A stretch of 64,000 bases of DNA from a virus. The stretch covers positions 1-64,000 of IMG/VR virus record IMGVR_UViG_3300018984_000002; one strand, written 5' to 3'. The notes under the pieces were generated by a model. That model made no database searches, was not told the origin of the DNA, and worked only from the letters and a program-made list of their open reading frames with translations. The first letter of the stretch is position 1. Each line of letters opens with the position of its first letter. Shown here in pieces: positions 41,460 to 49,115 of this stretch. The position numbers and the translations under genes were made by a program.

Positions 41460-42263
41460 ATGGCAGTCGTATTTAACGATATTAACCGGACATTTAAAGG
41501 CTTGGCGGATTTGCGACTACGCAGATTATCCGATGGTCTTATTTGGTGTCTTCCTACCCCGTCTACATTCGCTGTAGATAACGGTATTGAGCAGAAGGTA
41601 CAAATGACACGTAACCAGCTTGGTGAGATGACACGGGCTGGTAGCTATGTATCTGGACGTACTCCTACTCTTCGACTTAACTATGGCGCAATTCAACCTG
41701 AGTTATTGCAATTTCGTATTGGTAACTATTTTCAAACTAAAGCTAATACTGAGCTTAGTTTGTCAAAGGCTGTAGACGTATTTCAAACAGAATATCCTGG
41801 AGCATTAAATGCTACTCAGCTAGGTTTTACTATTGTAGCTGATGTAGAAAGTCAAGCTAGCGTTGTTCAGGATAATAAATCCGTTGAACTGACTCAAGCA
41901 CCTTTTGCTGCTTTTGCACCTGCAACTCCTTTAACCTTTGCAGTTGGAGACGCTGGAGCTTTAAAGTTTAGTGATGATCTCAAAGCAGCTAGTGCCCGTG
42001 TGTCTCTGCTAATTCCTTACACCATCAATACGTATGGGATTGGTAGTCAGATTGTTGGACCACACAGCATTTTTGCAACCATGATTACTAACGAAGGCGA
42101 GGTAGTTATTTTCCGTTGCAAGAAAGCAGTACCTAACTTTGATGGTAGTGGTTTTGATACTGGAGCAGAAACCATAGAAATTCCCTGGTTCGTCCAGGGA
42201 GTAGCTGGGGACTGTGGACCTGGGTACGATCTTGAGTACACGAATCTCAGAGTCAGTTGCTGA
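41460..42263 (+). CDS. Tail tube (major tail) protein, 267 aa
   Basis: Strong binding site (AAGGAA). Length and composition (balanced, beta-rich, few Lys) suit a major tail protein. It starts A-V-V-F-N-D-I-N-R-T-F-K-G-L-A-D-L-R-L-R, with a central region matching the beta-barrel of tube subunits (Q-M-T-R-N-Q-L-G-E-M-T, then L-R-L-N-Y-G). Codon use resembles that of the capsid gene, with less AT than its neighbours, consistent with high expression. Confidence 0.65.
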   Translation: MAVVFNDINRTFKGLADLRLRRLSDGLIWCLPTPSTFAVDNGIEQKVQMTRNQLGEMTRAGSYVSGRTPTLRLNYGAIQPELLQFRIGNYFQTKANTELSLSKAVDVFQTEYPGALNATQLGFTIVADVESQASVVQDNKSVELTQAPFAAFAPATPLTFAVGDAGALKFSDDLKAASARVSLLIPYTINTYGIGSQIVGPHSIFATMITNEGEVVIFRCKKAVPNFDGSGFDTGAETIEIPWFVQGVAGDCGPGYDLEYTNLRVSC

Positions 42264-42325
42264 TAAGGATTTCAGCCTTTTAGTTTTCATAAAATAACCA
42301 GATTGCACAAATACGGGAAATCAGT

Positions 42326-42331
42326 TATAAT
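42326..42331 (+). promoter_or_regulatory. -10 box for the LAGLIDADG gene
   Basis: Perfect TATAAT 27 bases before the start codon at 42358. No well matched -35 is visible. Confidence 0.55.
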
Positions 42332-42357
42332 AAGAGAGTAAGCCAAAACCTCTTATC

Positions 42358-43464
42358 ATGAAAGCTAAATACACGTCCGAAACAACAAAAGCAGAAATAG
42401 TAGCTAAGTACCAGTCAGGTGAAAGCCTTAAGGACTTAGCTTCTTTTTATGGTCTGACAGGAACAACTATAGTTAAATATTTAAATGCAGCTAGTGTGCC
42501 TACACGAGAAATACGTAGTGGTAGCCGTGCAGAAAAAGCTAAACGTAATGAACAAATAAAAGCTGACTTTTTAGCTGGTTTAACTACTACAGAAATAATG
42601 GAAAAAAGAGGACTATCTCGTGATGTTGTAAATGACGTTACTCAAAAACTAAGGTCAGCCCAACAAAAAGAAAGAAATGATAATATTATTGCTGACTTTC
42701 AGCAGGGAATGTCTATTAGTGCAATTAGTCGTAAATACAATATAGTTCATGTCGGAATCCGGTATATTCTTGATCAAAATAATATTGAACGTAAAAGATT
42801 TCCATATCTAACTATTAGCCACAACAAATTAATACAAGAAACCCCTGAATTAATGTATTGGATAGGCATGGCTTTAGCCGATGGCTCAATGCATTTTGAA
42901 CATGAATCTTATCCACGATTTACTTTATCGCTCAAGAAAAGTGATGTAGAAATAATACAAAAGCTACGAGATTTTATTGAAGCAGACCGTTGTACTATTA
43001 AGTTTGAGAAAGTATCTAACCATCAGATTATGGGAAAAGAAGTTAAACGAGAAGGACAAGCTATCTTATCTTTTAGTTCTCCTAATTTAAATGTGTGGGT
43101 AGACAAATACGGTGTTGTCCCTAACAAGACCTATAACTTTAAAACTCCAGAAATACCAGACGAATTATTTGGGCACTGTTTAAGAGGCTGGATAGATGGA
43201 GATGGGCATATCAGTATCACTCCCAAAAATAATTGTTACACCGTAGGAATTACTGGCAACTTAGATGCTTTAAGCTGGTTAAAACAAAAGTTAGAATCCT
43301 TTAATTACCCAGGTACTATCTGTTATCGCAAACGCAATGAAATCTACGGTGTTATCTCAATGCAAGGAAAAGATAATATAGGTTGGCTATACAACTTCTG
43401 TGACGCTAGTAACCCCCTAAGACTTGATCGTAAATGGTCTAAATTAGATACCTACTACAAATAA
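42358..43464 (+). CDS. LAGLIDADG homing endonuclease with three N-terminal HTH repeats
   Basis: Two LAGLIDADG motifs are visible: M-Y-W-I-G-M-A-L-A-D-G near residue 166 and L-R-G-W-I-D-G-D-G near 275, each with its catalytic acid. So it is a monomeric two-motif enzyme. The first 140 residues hold three related resolvase-like HTH units (each with a helix, L-A-x-x-Y or similar, and a recognition helix). A terminator follows. It is a third independent free-standing homing gene in the late region, placed right after the tail tube gene. Confidence 0.9.
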   Translation: MKAKYTSETTKAEIVAKYQSGESLKDLASFYGLTGTTIVKYLNAASVPTREIRSGSRAEKAKRNEQIKADFLAGLTTTEIMEKRGLSRDVVNDVTQKLRSAQQKERNDNIIADFQQGMSISAISRKYNIVHVGIRYILDQNNIERKRFPYLTISHNKLIQETPELMYWIGMALADGSMHFEHESYPRFTLSLKKSDVEIIQKLRDFIEADRCTIKFEKVSNHQIMGKEVKREGQAILSFSSPNLNVWVDKYGVVPNKTYNFKTPEIPDELFGHCLRGWIDGDGHISITPKNNCYTVGITGNLDALSWLKQKLESFNYPGTICYRKRNEIYGVISMQGKDNIGWLYNFCDASNPLRLDRKWSKLDTYYK

Positions 43465-43482
43465 ACAAACACAAATATAATA

Positions 43483-43514
43483 CCCTTCTAGTTATTAGCT
43501 AGAAGGGCTTTTTA
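43483..43514. terminator. Bidirectional rho-independent terminator
   Basis: CCCTTCTAG (43483-43491) pairs with CTAGAAGGG (43499-43507), followed by TTTTT, between convergent genes. Confidence 0.9.
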
Positions 43515-43521
43515 TTATCTT

Positions 43522-43965
43522 TTATTCTTTACTTCCTACCACCTTAAACTCCATAACAGGCTTCATTGCTACTTCTATTTCCAACAAATAACAATCGTTC
43601 ATCCAGTCTACAGCTTCAGGTTCTCCATGTTTTCCACCACCATACCAATACGTCCAACCAATCCACTTATCAGACCTTGTAATCTGTTTAGCAACTTCTT
43701 TAGATTCGTAATAACGGTCACTATATCTTTCAAGTAACCCTGTGTCTATACCTGAATATCTGTAGTCCGAAATATAAGGGTCAAGTATATCTAACTCAAC
43801 ACACTTATCCCATAACTCTTCAATAAATTCAGCGGGTTTATTGCTGGGCATAAAGCTCATGTCGCTTAGTTTTAAATACTCTTCATATATTTCTAAGTTG
43901 TCTATTAAATCATCTTCGTCAACTAACAACAGTATTTCGCGCTTTAAATAGTTAATTGGTTTCAT
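43522..43965 (-). CDS. Hypothetical protein, 147 aa
   Basis: Acidic, aromatic-rich protein. The dispersed repeat is read in frame (43764-43780 on plus) as Y-I-S-D-Y-R, interestingly the same residues as in the cargo leader mini-gene. A Trp-rich centre (W-I-G-W-T-Y-W-Y-G-G-G-K) might be a ligand site. No family is recognised. Confidence 0.6.
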   Translation of the reverse strand: MKPINYLKREILLLVDEDDLIDNLEIYEEYLKLSDMSFMPSNKPAEFIEELWDKCVELDILDPYISDYRYSGIDTGLLERYSDRYYESKEVAKQITRSDKWIGWTYWYGGGKHGEPEAVDWMNDCYLLEIEVAMKPVMEFKVVGSKE

Positions 43966-43982
43966 ACTTTCCCTAAGTAATC

Positions 43983-43998
43983 TTATTATTTCGGACTC
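43983..43998 (-). repeat. Dispersed AGTCCGAAA element, intergenic copy
   Basis: TTATTATTTCGGACTC just upstream of the 147-aa minus-strand gene. Confidence 0.86.
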
Positions 43999-44077
43999 TT
44001 GTTACTATTTCTAACCCACTTAAAAACTAACTTTCTACTCAACACCAAAAATTGTCGACGCGATATGCCAGTAAACG

Positions 44078-45712
44078 CTAATCTAGATTCCCAGACTTCC
44101 ATCTCATAAACCTCTCATTTGATTGTGATAAACGTCGTAACAAACCTCTAGAAGGACGATAAGCTGGTTTAGTTCTACTTACATATACTCCTAAATCACC
44201 TTTCTTGCCATAGAACTTACCTCCTTGTTGTTCCATGCTAGATATATTTTGAACAATACTATTTGGAGTGTTTCTTGCAGTTCTAACTGTTACTCTTGTT
44301 TTACTAATAGTACCTTTAGCAGCATACAAACCATCTTTAGGTTTCTTGGTAACTTCTTTAACTACTTTTTGACCAGTCTTTTTAAATAATTGTCTTCTGC
44401 CTAAAACATCATTACCACTATTTTCTAATTCATCAGAGTATCTAGTAAGTTGTTCGGCACGGCTTTTAATATCTTCTTTAACGTAGTGGATTTTTCCTAA
44501 CAGTGGATTTACTTTGTTTAATGCTTGTATTTCGGTATTCTTTTTAGCTTCTTTTTTCGCGGCTTTAGTAAGGTTTTGTGCAGCTTCATTTTTAGGTACT
44601 ATTTTTTTTAGTTCATTATCTATGTTTGTGCCTACTGTTTTCTTAGCTTTTTCAACAGCATCTTTGGCTACGCCGACTTGTTTTTTAACTGCATTTCCGG
44701 CATTAGATATAGTGTCACTATTATTTTTAATAACTCGTCTAGCTGTTGATTCTGCTTTTTGTATAGTAGATGTAACATCTGGGAGTTCTGCATCTTTTAG
44801 AGTTTTAGGGATAAAAAGAGTTAATAAATCTCTTCTACTACCTTTAACTTTTTTTACTGTTGCAGCTTCAGCTTTACTACGTATTTCCCCAACTTTTTTG
44901 GCAGCTTTAGCTATACGTGTTTCTAGACCTAAATCTTCAGCTTTAGCATTAGGTTTAGTACTATTAAAATTATCAACAAAGCTATCTAAATTCTTTTTAA
45001 CATTTACTGTAACTTTCTTTTTACTACCAACACCTACAGTTTTTTCTATATTAGAACTTACTTTCTTTGCTTTTCTAAGGGTACGGCGATAAAGCTGGCG
45101 CTGGGATTGTTGTTGCTTAATTAAACCTAAAGCACGTTGATTATCAGATATACTTCCAGTACCTTTAGATTGTGCTAATTCTAATACATTGTTGTCAGTA
45201 ACTAATTTTTTGTCCCAAGCAGTCTTACCTTTGTGTACTACCCTTAGTCTTCCATGCCCCCTATTTACACCATTTAGTTGTTTACCTTCAAGTACAAGTC
45301 CTGGAGCTTCTACTTTGGTAGGGGTAGCTGGTACAGACGGAATATCTACCTTAGCTGGTGGTAATAATTTCTGAGGACTGCTAGTACTAACTTTACTTGC
45401 TACTGGAGCAGATACTACTTTCTTAGTAACTGTATTGTCTAACCACGGGTCAGGTAGTTCTTTTACTTTATTTGGTGCATTAACTAATGCTTCTCTTACA
45501 CTGACAGTAGGCTTTTTTTTAAACGGTAAACTAATACCTTTACTTTTTAATATTGCAGCTCCCCCAAGTAAAACACCTGCACCCAGAGTACCTAAAACAG
45601 CTGTTTTTAATAATGTATTATTCTTTTTCTTTTCGCCTTTTCTACTAAAAGGATTAACTATTGTCACTCCTTTTTTAGTACGTCTTTTATATCCTTTAAC
45701 TTGGATAGCCAT
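44078..45712 (-). CDS. Cargo-like basic protein on the minus strand, 544 aa
   Basis: Starts M-A-I-Q-V-K-G-Y-K-R-R-T-K-K-G, related to the V-K-G-Y end of the second-type basic block, then S-R-K-G-E-K-K-K-N and a single glycine/alanine-rich hydrophobic segment (about 33-55). The remainder is highly basic and helical (Lys/Ala/Val-rich), with a Pro-rich stretch near 110-135. It has the layout of the cargo proteins (basic block, membrane segment, large C-terminal part) but is the only one on the minus strand. A plus frame at 44514-45092 is its shadow. Confidence 0.6.
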   Translation of the reverse strand: MAIQVKGYKRRTKKGVTIVNPFSRKGEKKKNNTLLKTAVLGTLGAGVLLGGAAILKSKGISLPFKKKPTVSVREALVNAPNKVKELPDPWLDNTVTKKVVSAPVASKVSTSSPQKLLPPAKVDIPSVPATPTKVEAPGLVLEGKQLNGVNRGHGRLRVVHKGKTAWDKKLVTDNNVLELAQSKGTGSISDNQRALGLIKQQQSQRQLYRRTLRKAKKVSSNIEKTVGVGSKKKVTVNVKKNLDSFVDNFNSTKPNAKAEDLGLETRIAKAAKKVGEIRSKAEAATVKKVKGSRRDLLTLFIPKTLKDAELPDVTSTIQKAESTARRVIKNNSDTISNAGNAVKKQVGVAKDAVEKAKKTVGTNIDNELKKIVPKNEAAQNLTKAAKKEAKKNTEIQALNKVNPLLGKIHYVKEDIKSRAEQLTRYSDELENSGNDVLGRRQLFKKTGQKVVKEVTKKPKDGLYAAKGTISKTRVTVRTARNTPNSIVQNISSMEQQGGKFYGKKGDLGVYVSRTKPAYRPSRGLLRRLSQSNERFMRWKSGNLD

Positions 45713-45728
45713 TAATTAGTATTATGTA

Positions 45729-45748
45729 TAGTGCTTAACACTATTATA
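45729..45748 (-). promoter_or_regulatory. Candidate promoter/operator for the 544-aa gene
   Basis: On the minus strand TATAAT (45748-45743) lies 31 bases before the ATG and overlaps an inverted repeat TAGTG (45729-45733) / CACTA (45739-45743). Confidence 0.45.
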
Positions 45749-45750
45749 TT

Positions 45751-45782
45751 AAACCGTAGCTTCAACTAAAAAACTACGGTTT
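45751..45782. terminator. Hairpin between minus-strand genes, probable terminator
   Basis: AAACCGTAG (45751-45759) and CTACGGTTT (45774-45782) form a 9-bp stem downstream of the YopX-like gene. The T-run is short. Confidence 0.6.
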
Positions 45783-45807
45783 CTTTTACAATAACTATCT
45801 CTAACTG

Positions 45808-46083
45808 CTAAGCAACTATTTCGCAATTACCATCGTGTAATAAGCACATAGCATGATTTAAATACTTAATATCATAAGCACTGTTCCAATCTGTTTCTAT
45901 ATCTAATGCCCAATTATCAATTCTAGTATCATAATAAACTTTGTAAATATCTTCAGTTTTATCAAAAACCCAACCATTAGGTAAACTGCCAAAACTATCG
46001 TCAGTAGTCATACCTTGTAAACCTACATAATCCCCTTCTTTAATTTCATTGTTATTACAATCAAATAATCCTGTTAATTTCAT
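45808..46083 (-). CDS. YopX-like protein, 91 aa
   Basis: Begins L-T-G-L-F-D-C-N-N-N-E-I-K-E-G-D-Y-V, which matches the R-T-G-L-x-D-x-x-G-x-x-I-x-E-G-D start of YopX-family phage proteins. The end (N-H-A-M-C-L-L-H-D-G-N-C-E-I-V) is close to the usual V-I-G-N-I-Y-E-N-P-E-L type tail only in shape. YopX proteins are common small phage proteins of unknown role. The gene starts directly at the stop of the exonuclease gene. Confidence 0.65.
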   Translation of the reverse strand: MKLTGLFDCNNNEIKEGDYVGLQGMTTDDSFGSLPNGWVFDKTEDIYKVYYDTRIDNWALDIETDWNSAYDIKYLNHAMCLLHDGNCEIVA

Positions 46084-46710
46084 TTATTTAAACACATCCT
46101 TCCAAATAACTTTTAAACGATTATCACATCTTTTTAAATATTCCCATTGTTTCTTTAAATGCAAAGCATCTGATAATGCATCGTGATTACCAGTTAATTG
46201 TTTAGGTAAAGCTGGATTTCCACATTGAGCAGACCATTGTTGTAAGTCATTAATGTACATTGGAAACCCTTCTGGTAAGTCAATCATTTTTCCAAATAAC
46301 TGACAAAGTACAACCCAATCGTAAGCTCCATAATCTGCCCAAAATTCAGGCTTTGGTTTACCGGGCTTTAAACAATAACTAACTTTAGGTTTTAATAGTC
46401 CGAAACTAAATAGCAATTCCTCCCAAAACCGTAACCACATATTATTTCGGAAAATATATTCTACAACCTTTTCACAACCACAGAATATAGCAACTTCATC
46501 TCGAATAGTTTCTTTGTTCTTCCATAAATTACTATCGCGGCTTGGTAACTGATTTAATACATTATCTTTTACCCACTGATTAGCTTTACTAAAATTACAA
46601 TCACGGTTAATAGCGTAATAAGTACGATTGTCTTCGGTGATTAAAGCAATGCTTATAAGATCTACGGTAGAGCCATTTTCTACAAATTCTGAGTCTAAAA
46701 ATATCTTCAT
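46084..46710 (-). CDS. DEDDh-type 3'-5' exonuclease, 208 aa
   Basis: Exo I is F-L-D-S-E-F with Asp6 and Glu8. Exo II is D-Y-G-A-Y-D-W (126-132). Exo III is H-D-A-L-S-D-A (His176, Asp181). The set matches the Rv2179c-like/RNase AS branch of small DEDDh exoribonucleases, which act on RNA 3' ends. It probably trims or degrades host or phage RNA. Two repeat-like sites are read in frame near 46396 and 46440. The next gene upstream is an ATPase, 11 bases away. Confidence 0.8.
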   Translation of the reverse strand: MKIFLDSEFVENGSTVDLISIALITEDNRTYYAINRDCNFSKANQWVKDNVLNQLPSRDSNLWKNKETIRDEVAIFCGCEKVVEYIFRNNMWLRFWEELLFSFGLLKPKVSYCLKPGKPKPEFWADYGAYDWVVLCQLFGKMIDLPEGFPMYINDLQQWSAQCGNPALPKQLTGNHDALSDALHLKKQWEYLKRCDNRLKVIWKDVFK

Positions 46711-46721
46711 TGTTGTAGTTC

Positions 46722-47618
46722 CTATTTTTTATTTTTATATCGTTTTACCCAAGCAATCAAATTATGCAAATAGCTTTCAGGTTCTGTTGCTTGAATTAAT
46801 GTGGCTATTTCCCTCTCAGATTTATTTACATTTTCTTCGTAAATTTTAATTCGATTAGCTTTGGTATCTGTCTCATTAGTATTTGAATCTAAAATAAATT
46901 CTGCACTTGCATCTGTTAATTTAAACTTGTAAACTGTCTCATCTAACTCAGTAATATTATTTTTAATTTGATAAAGTCTTTTAATTTTCTCAGAACCTTT
47001 CTCTTTGTCTATAGCCCAAATCAGTTCCATGTATTGTTGACAAGAAGAATGCCCTCTCATATTCTCAGTTGTAATTCTTCCTGTTATTTCGGACTTATTT
47101 AAAAAGTGTGTTATTACAATTGCTTTATTATATTTCTGAGCCAAACTTCCCAACCATTTTATAGACTCACTAGCTGCAATACTGTTTTCGTCTATACCTC
47201 CGTTAAAGCCAGCTAGACTATCTACAATGACCATTAAAGTATTTTCATCTTGAATCTCTTCTTCGATTGATTCTTTATCACGTTTATCAAAGTAAGAGAT
47301 ATTGGAACACAAACTTTCAGCTGGTACATAATATCTTTCTAAATTACCACCAGCCAGCTCTACTCTTTCACAAAATGAAAAAGCTCTGTTCTCGGTGTCT
47401 ATAACCATTACATCCTTGTCATCAAAAATAGGATAATCATCTTTAGGTAAAAAACGTTGTCCATTCGTAATTGATAAACTTGCTAACAGAACAGAAAAAC
47501 TTTTACCTACTCCACCATTTCCTACTAGAGCAGATACTTTTCCTACCGGAAACATACCTCCAACGTATATAGGTTGCACGACCTCATAACCCACGAATGT
47601 TCTCATGACAGTCTTCAT
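46722..47618 (-). CDS. RecA-like / RepA-type P-loop ATPase (298 aa)
   Basis: Paralogue of the gene at 14794-15675. Walker A is G-N-G-G-V-G-K-S (33-40), Walker B L-M-V-I-V-D (128-133), with T-H-F-L-N and N-M-R-G-H-S-S following as in RepA-like helicases. It keeps the shared context Y-V-G-G-M-F-P-x-G-K. The C-terminus is shorter in basic residues. Having two complete copies and one short copy in one phage is unusual; they may work on different substrates or form a hetero-oligomer. Confidence 0.8.
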   Translation of the reverse strand: MKTVMRTFVGYEVVQPIYVGGMFPVGKVSALVGNGGVGKSFSVLLASLSITNGQRFLPKDDYPIFDDKDVMVIDTENRAFSFCERVELAGGNLERYYVPAESLCSNISYFDKRDKESIEEEIQDENTLMVIVDSLAGFNGGIDENSIAASESIKWLGSLAQKYNKAIVITHFLNKSEITGRITTENMRGHSSCQQYMELIWAIDKEKGSEKIKRLYQIKNNITELDETVYKFKLTDASAEFILDSNTNETDTKANRIKIYEENVNKSEREIATLIQATEPESYLHNLIAWVKRYKNKK

Positions 47619-47760
47619 AATTAAATAATGATTTTATAGGGTATTAAATACATACTTATTTATTTGTAATTATAACATAATGAATAATTAGGGGGTACGC
47701 TGATTTGTAATTTATTTTTAATATGATGCTAAGAGCAAATATATAATTATTCAACAAAAC

Positions 47761-47788
47761 ACCCTCTCAACCAATAAGCCAAGAGGGT
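47761..47788 (-). terminator. Probable rho-independent terminator
   Basis: ACCCTCT (47761-47767) pairs with AGAGGGT (47782-47788). On the minus strand it is followed by GTTTTGTT. Ends the 171-aa gene. Confidence 0.65.
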
Positions 47789-47790
47789 AA

Positions 47791-47806
47791 GAGTCCGAAA
47801 ATATAG
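47791..47806 (+). repeat. Dispersed AGTCCGAAA element, intergenic copy
   Basis: GAGTCCGAAAATATAG between the 171-aa gene and its terminator. Confidence 0.84.
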
Positions 47807-47810
47807 TACT

Positions 47811-48326
47811 CTATTCTATTACTTCATTTTCAGGATGATAAGGGTTTTCTTTGTGGTCATACAATGTGCCTTCTTGCTTACGGCGTTCTAGTCTTTGATT
47901 CATTAAATCAATTACCTTCTTGAGTCTTTCTATCTTTAACTCTCGTTTACCAGCAATTACTAGTCCTAACTCATAAATAGCTAACTCATTTTCTTTGCAT
48001 GGAAAACATTCATGCTTGTGTATAAATTCATCCAAACAAGCCCGTAAAATATCATCTGGTTTAGCTTGCAGATTAGTTGCTCCTACACCAGTGTCCCAAG
48101 CAATTGTGTATCCAATACCAGTAGACACACTACAAAAGAATCCAAGCTTTAGTTTATCTAAACAGCTTTCTAGTACCTCAATTAAAAATGCACCATTACG
48201 TGATTGTTTTAGCAGCGAACCTCTTTGCCAAGCTATAGTAAATCCTGTCCCATAGCTTTGTCCACCATCGGGCTTACCTTCAGAGGTGGTAAAATGGTGG
48301 GCAGTATATCCTTTTTGAGTTGTCAT
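47811..48326 (-). CDS. Widespread phage family protein (G-F-T-I-A-W-Q type), 171 aa
   Basis: Contains G-T-G-F-T-I-A-W-Q-R-G then R-N-G-A-F-L-I-E-V-L-E-S, and later F-P-C-K-E-N-E-L-A-I-Y-E-L and L-E-R-R-K-Q-E-G-T. This is the order of a small phage protein family that I know as G-T-G-F-T-I-x-W-Q ... N-G-A-F-V-E-x-V ... E-N-x-x-A-L ... R-G-V-E-G-T-H. Here the first strand unit is repeated (G-I-G-Y-T-I-A-W-D), making it longer. The start codon is 7 bases from that of the divergent Acb2-like gene. A helical hairpin at the end could be related to Acb2/Tad1 hairpins, so an anti-defence role is possible but unproven. Confidence 0.6.
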   Translation of the reverse strand: MTTQKGYTAHHFTTSEGKPDGGQSYGTGFTIAWQRGSLLKQSRNGAFLIEVLESCLDKLKLGFFCSVSTGIGYTIAWDTGVGATNLQAKPDDILRACLDEFIHKHECFPCKENELAIYELGLVIAGKRELKIERLKKVIDLMNQRLERRKQEGTLYDHKENPYHPENEVIE

Positions 48327-48333
48327 AAAACTA

Positions 48334-48528
48334 ATGCCTACTAACGTTGATAAATATTTTACTTACAATCATTTACCTGAAAATCTGCAAAAAATTAGCA
48401 AACCTATTGCTGATCTTGCACAATTAATGGAAACAACTTTGCCAGATGGTCCAGAAAAATCTACAGGTATGCGTAAGTTACTTGAAGCTAAAGATTGTTT
48501 TGTAAGAGCAGCTTTAGATTTAAAGTAA
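48334..48528 (+). CDS. Acb2-like cyclic-nucleotide sponge candidate (anti-CBASS), 64 aa
   Basis: The sequence Y-F-T-Y-N-H-L-P-E-N-L-Q-K-I then A-D-L-A-Q-L-M-E-T-T-L-P-D-G-P-E-K-S and M-R-K-L-L-E-A-K-D-C-F-V-R-A-A matches the small phage family carrying the Acb2/Tad1 helical-hairpin domain. Its members typically read F-x-Y-H-x-P, a helix, C-P-D-S-x-E-x-S/T, and L-E-A-K/L-E-E-A. Acb2 proteins bind cyclic oligonucleotides and so block CBASS (and, for some, Thoeris) immunity. Length is typical. It has its own terminator. Recognition is from memory of the family; a structural match would be needed to fix the ligand. Confidence 0.65.
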   Translation: MPTNVDKYFTYNHLPENLQKISKPIADLAQLMETTLPDGPEKSTGMRKLLEAKDCFVRAALDLK

Positions 48529-48534
48529 AAAACT

Positions 48535-48556
48535 AATCCCCTTCTTGGGGATTTTT
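48535..48556 (+). terminator. Rho-independent terminator
   Basis: AATCCCC (48535-48541) pairs with GGGGATT (48547-48553), followed by a T-run. Ends the Acb2-like gene and faces the methyltransferase gene end. Confidence 0.9.
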
Positions 48557-48557
48557 A

Positions 48558-49115
48558 TTATTTTTTTTTACTTTTGCGTTTATCTCTTTTTACCCAAGTA
48601 CAAATAGTATTTGGGGCTTTTTCTTTAGTCCAAATTAACCAATCACAACTACAATTATCTAATTTACCATCTCCGGTAAAAGAAACTCTAGGACAAAATA
48701 TTATTTGGGCTAAATGTTCTTGATAGTCTTGCAACCAATCTTGCCTATCAAATGTAGGTTCTGTTATTGTTTTTCGGACATACAAAGCCAATCCTATATT
48801 TACGTGGTTAAAAGCTAATGGTAGTAACTGATTAACACTAGTAAAAGGAGGATTAGTAATTATCCAGTCTACTTTAGGTAATTCTAAATAAGAGTCTGGT
48901 TTAGTAATGTCTAAGTGATAATCTGTATCTAGATTTGTATTAATATCATTTGTTATTACTGTTAATCCAATATCTCTTAAGGGATTAACTATTGCATTAT
49001 CACCTGAAGCACATTCTAGTACTGTACCTTCAATACATACAGGGATATTGTCTAATAGCCATTTAGTAACTGAAGGTGGAGAATAATAAGCATCAAGACT
49101 TTTTCTTTGTTTCAT
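48558..49115 (-). CDS. Class I SAM-dependent methyltransferase (N6-adenine-like), 185 aa
   Basis: Start at the ATG at 49115, giving M-K-Q-R-K-S; a second in-frame ATG lies 2 codons earlier. Motif I is V-L-E-C-A-S-G-D-N (32-40), the acidic strand end T-N-D-I-N (56-60), and motif IV D-W-I-I-T-N-P-P-F (83-91), typical for adenine N6 or related amino methyltransferases. There is no separate target-recognition domain. It could methylate phage DNA against restriction, or a small RNA or protein target. Basic C-terminus (KRDKRKSKKK). Confidence 0.75.
   Translation of the reverse strand: MKQRKSLDAYYSPPSVTKWLLDNIPVCIEGTVLECASGDNAIVNPLRDIGLTVITNDINTNLDTDYHLDITKPDSYLELPKVDWIITNPPFTSVNQLLPLAFNHVNIGLALYVRKTITEPTFDRQDWLQDYQEHLAQIIFCPRVSFTGDGKLDNCSCDWLIWTKEKAPNTICTWVKRDKRKSKKK

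Noticed and set aside
44514-45719. Plus-strand open frames (61-192 aa) opposite the 544-aa minus gene
   Set aside because: Phe/Leu/Ser-rich antisense of Lys/Ala-rich coding sequence; no leader, no binding site.
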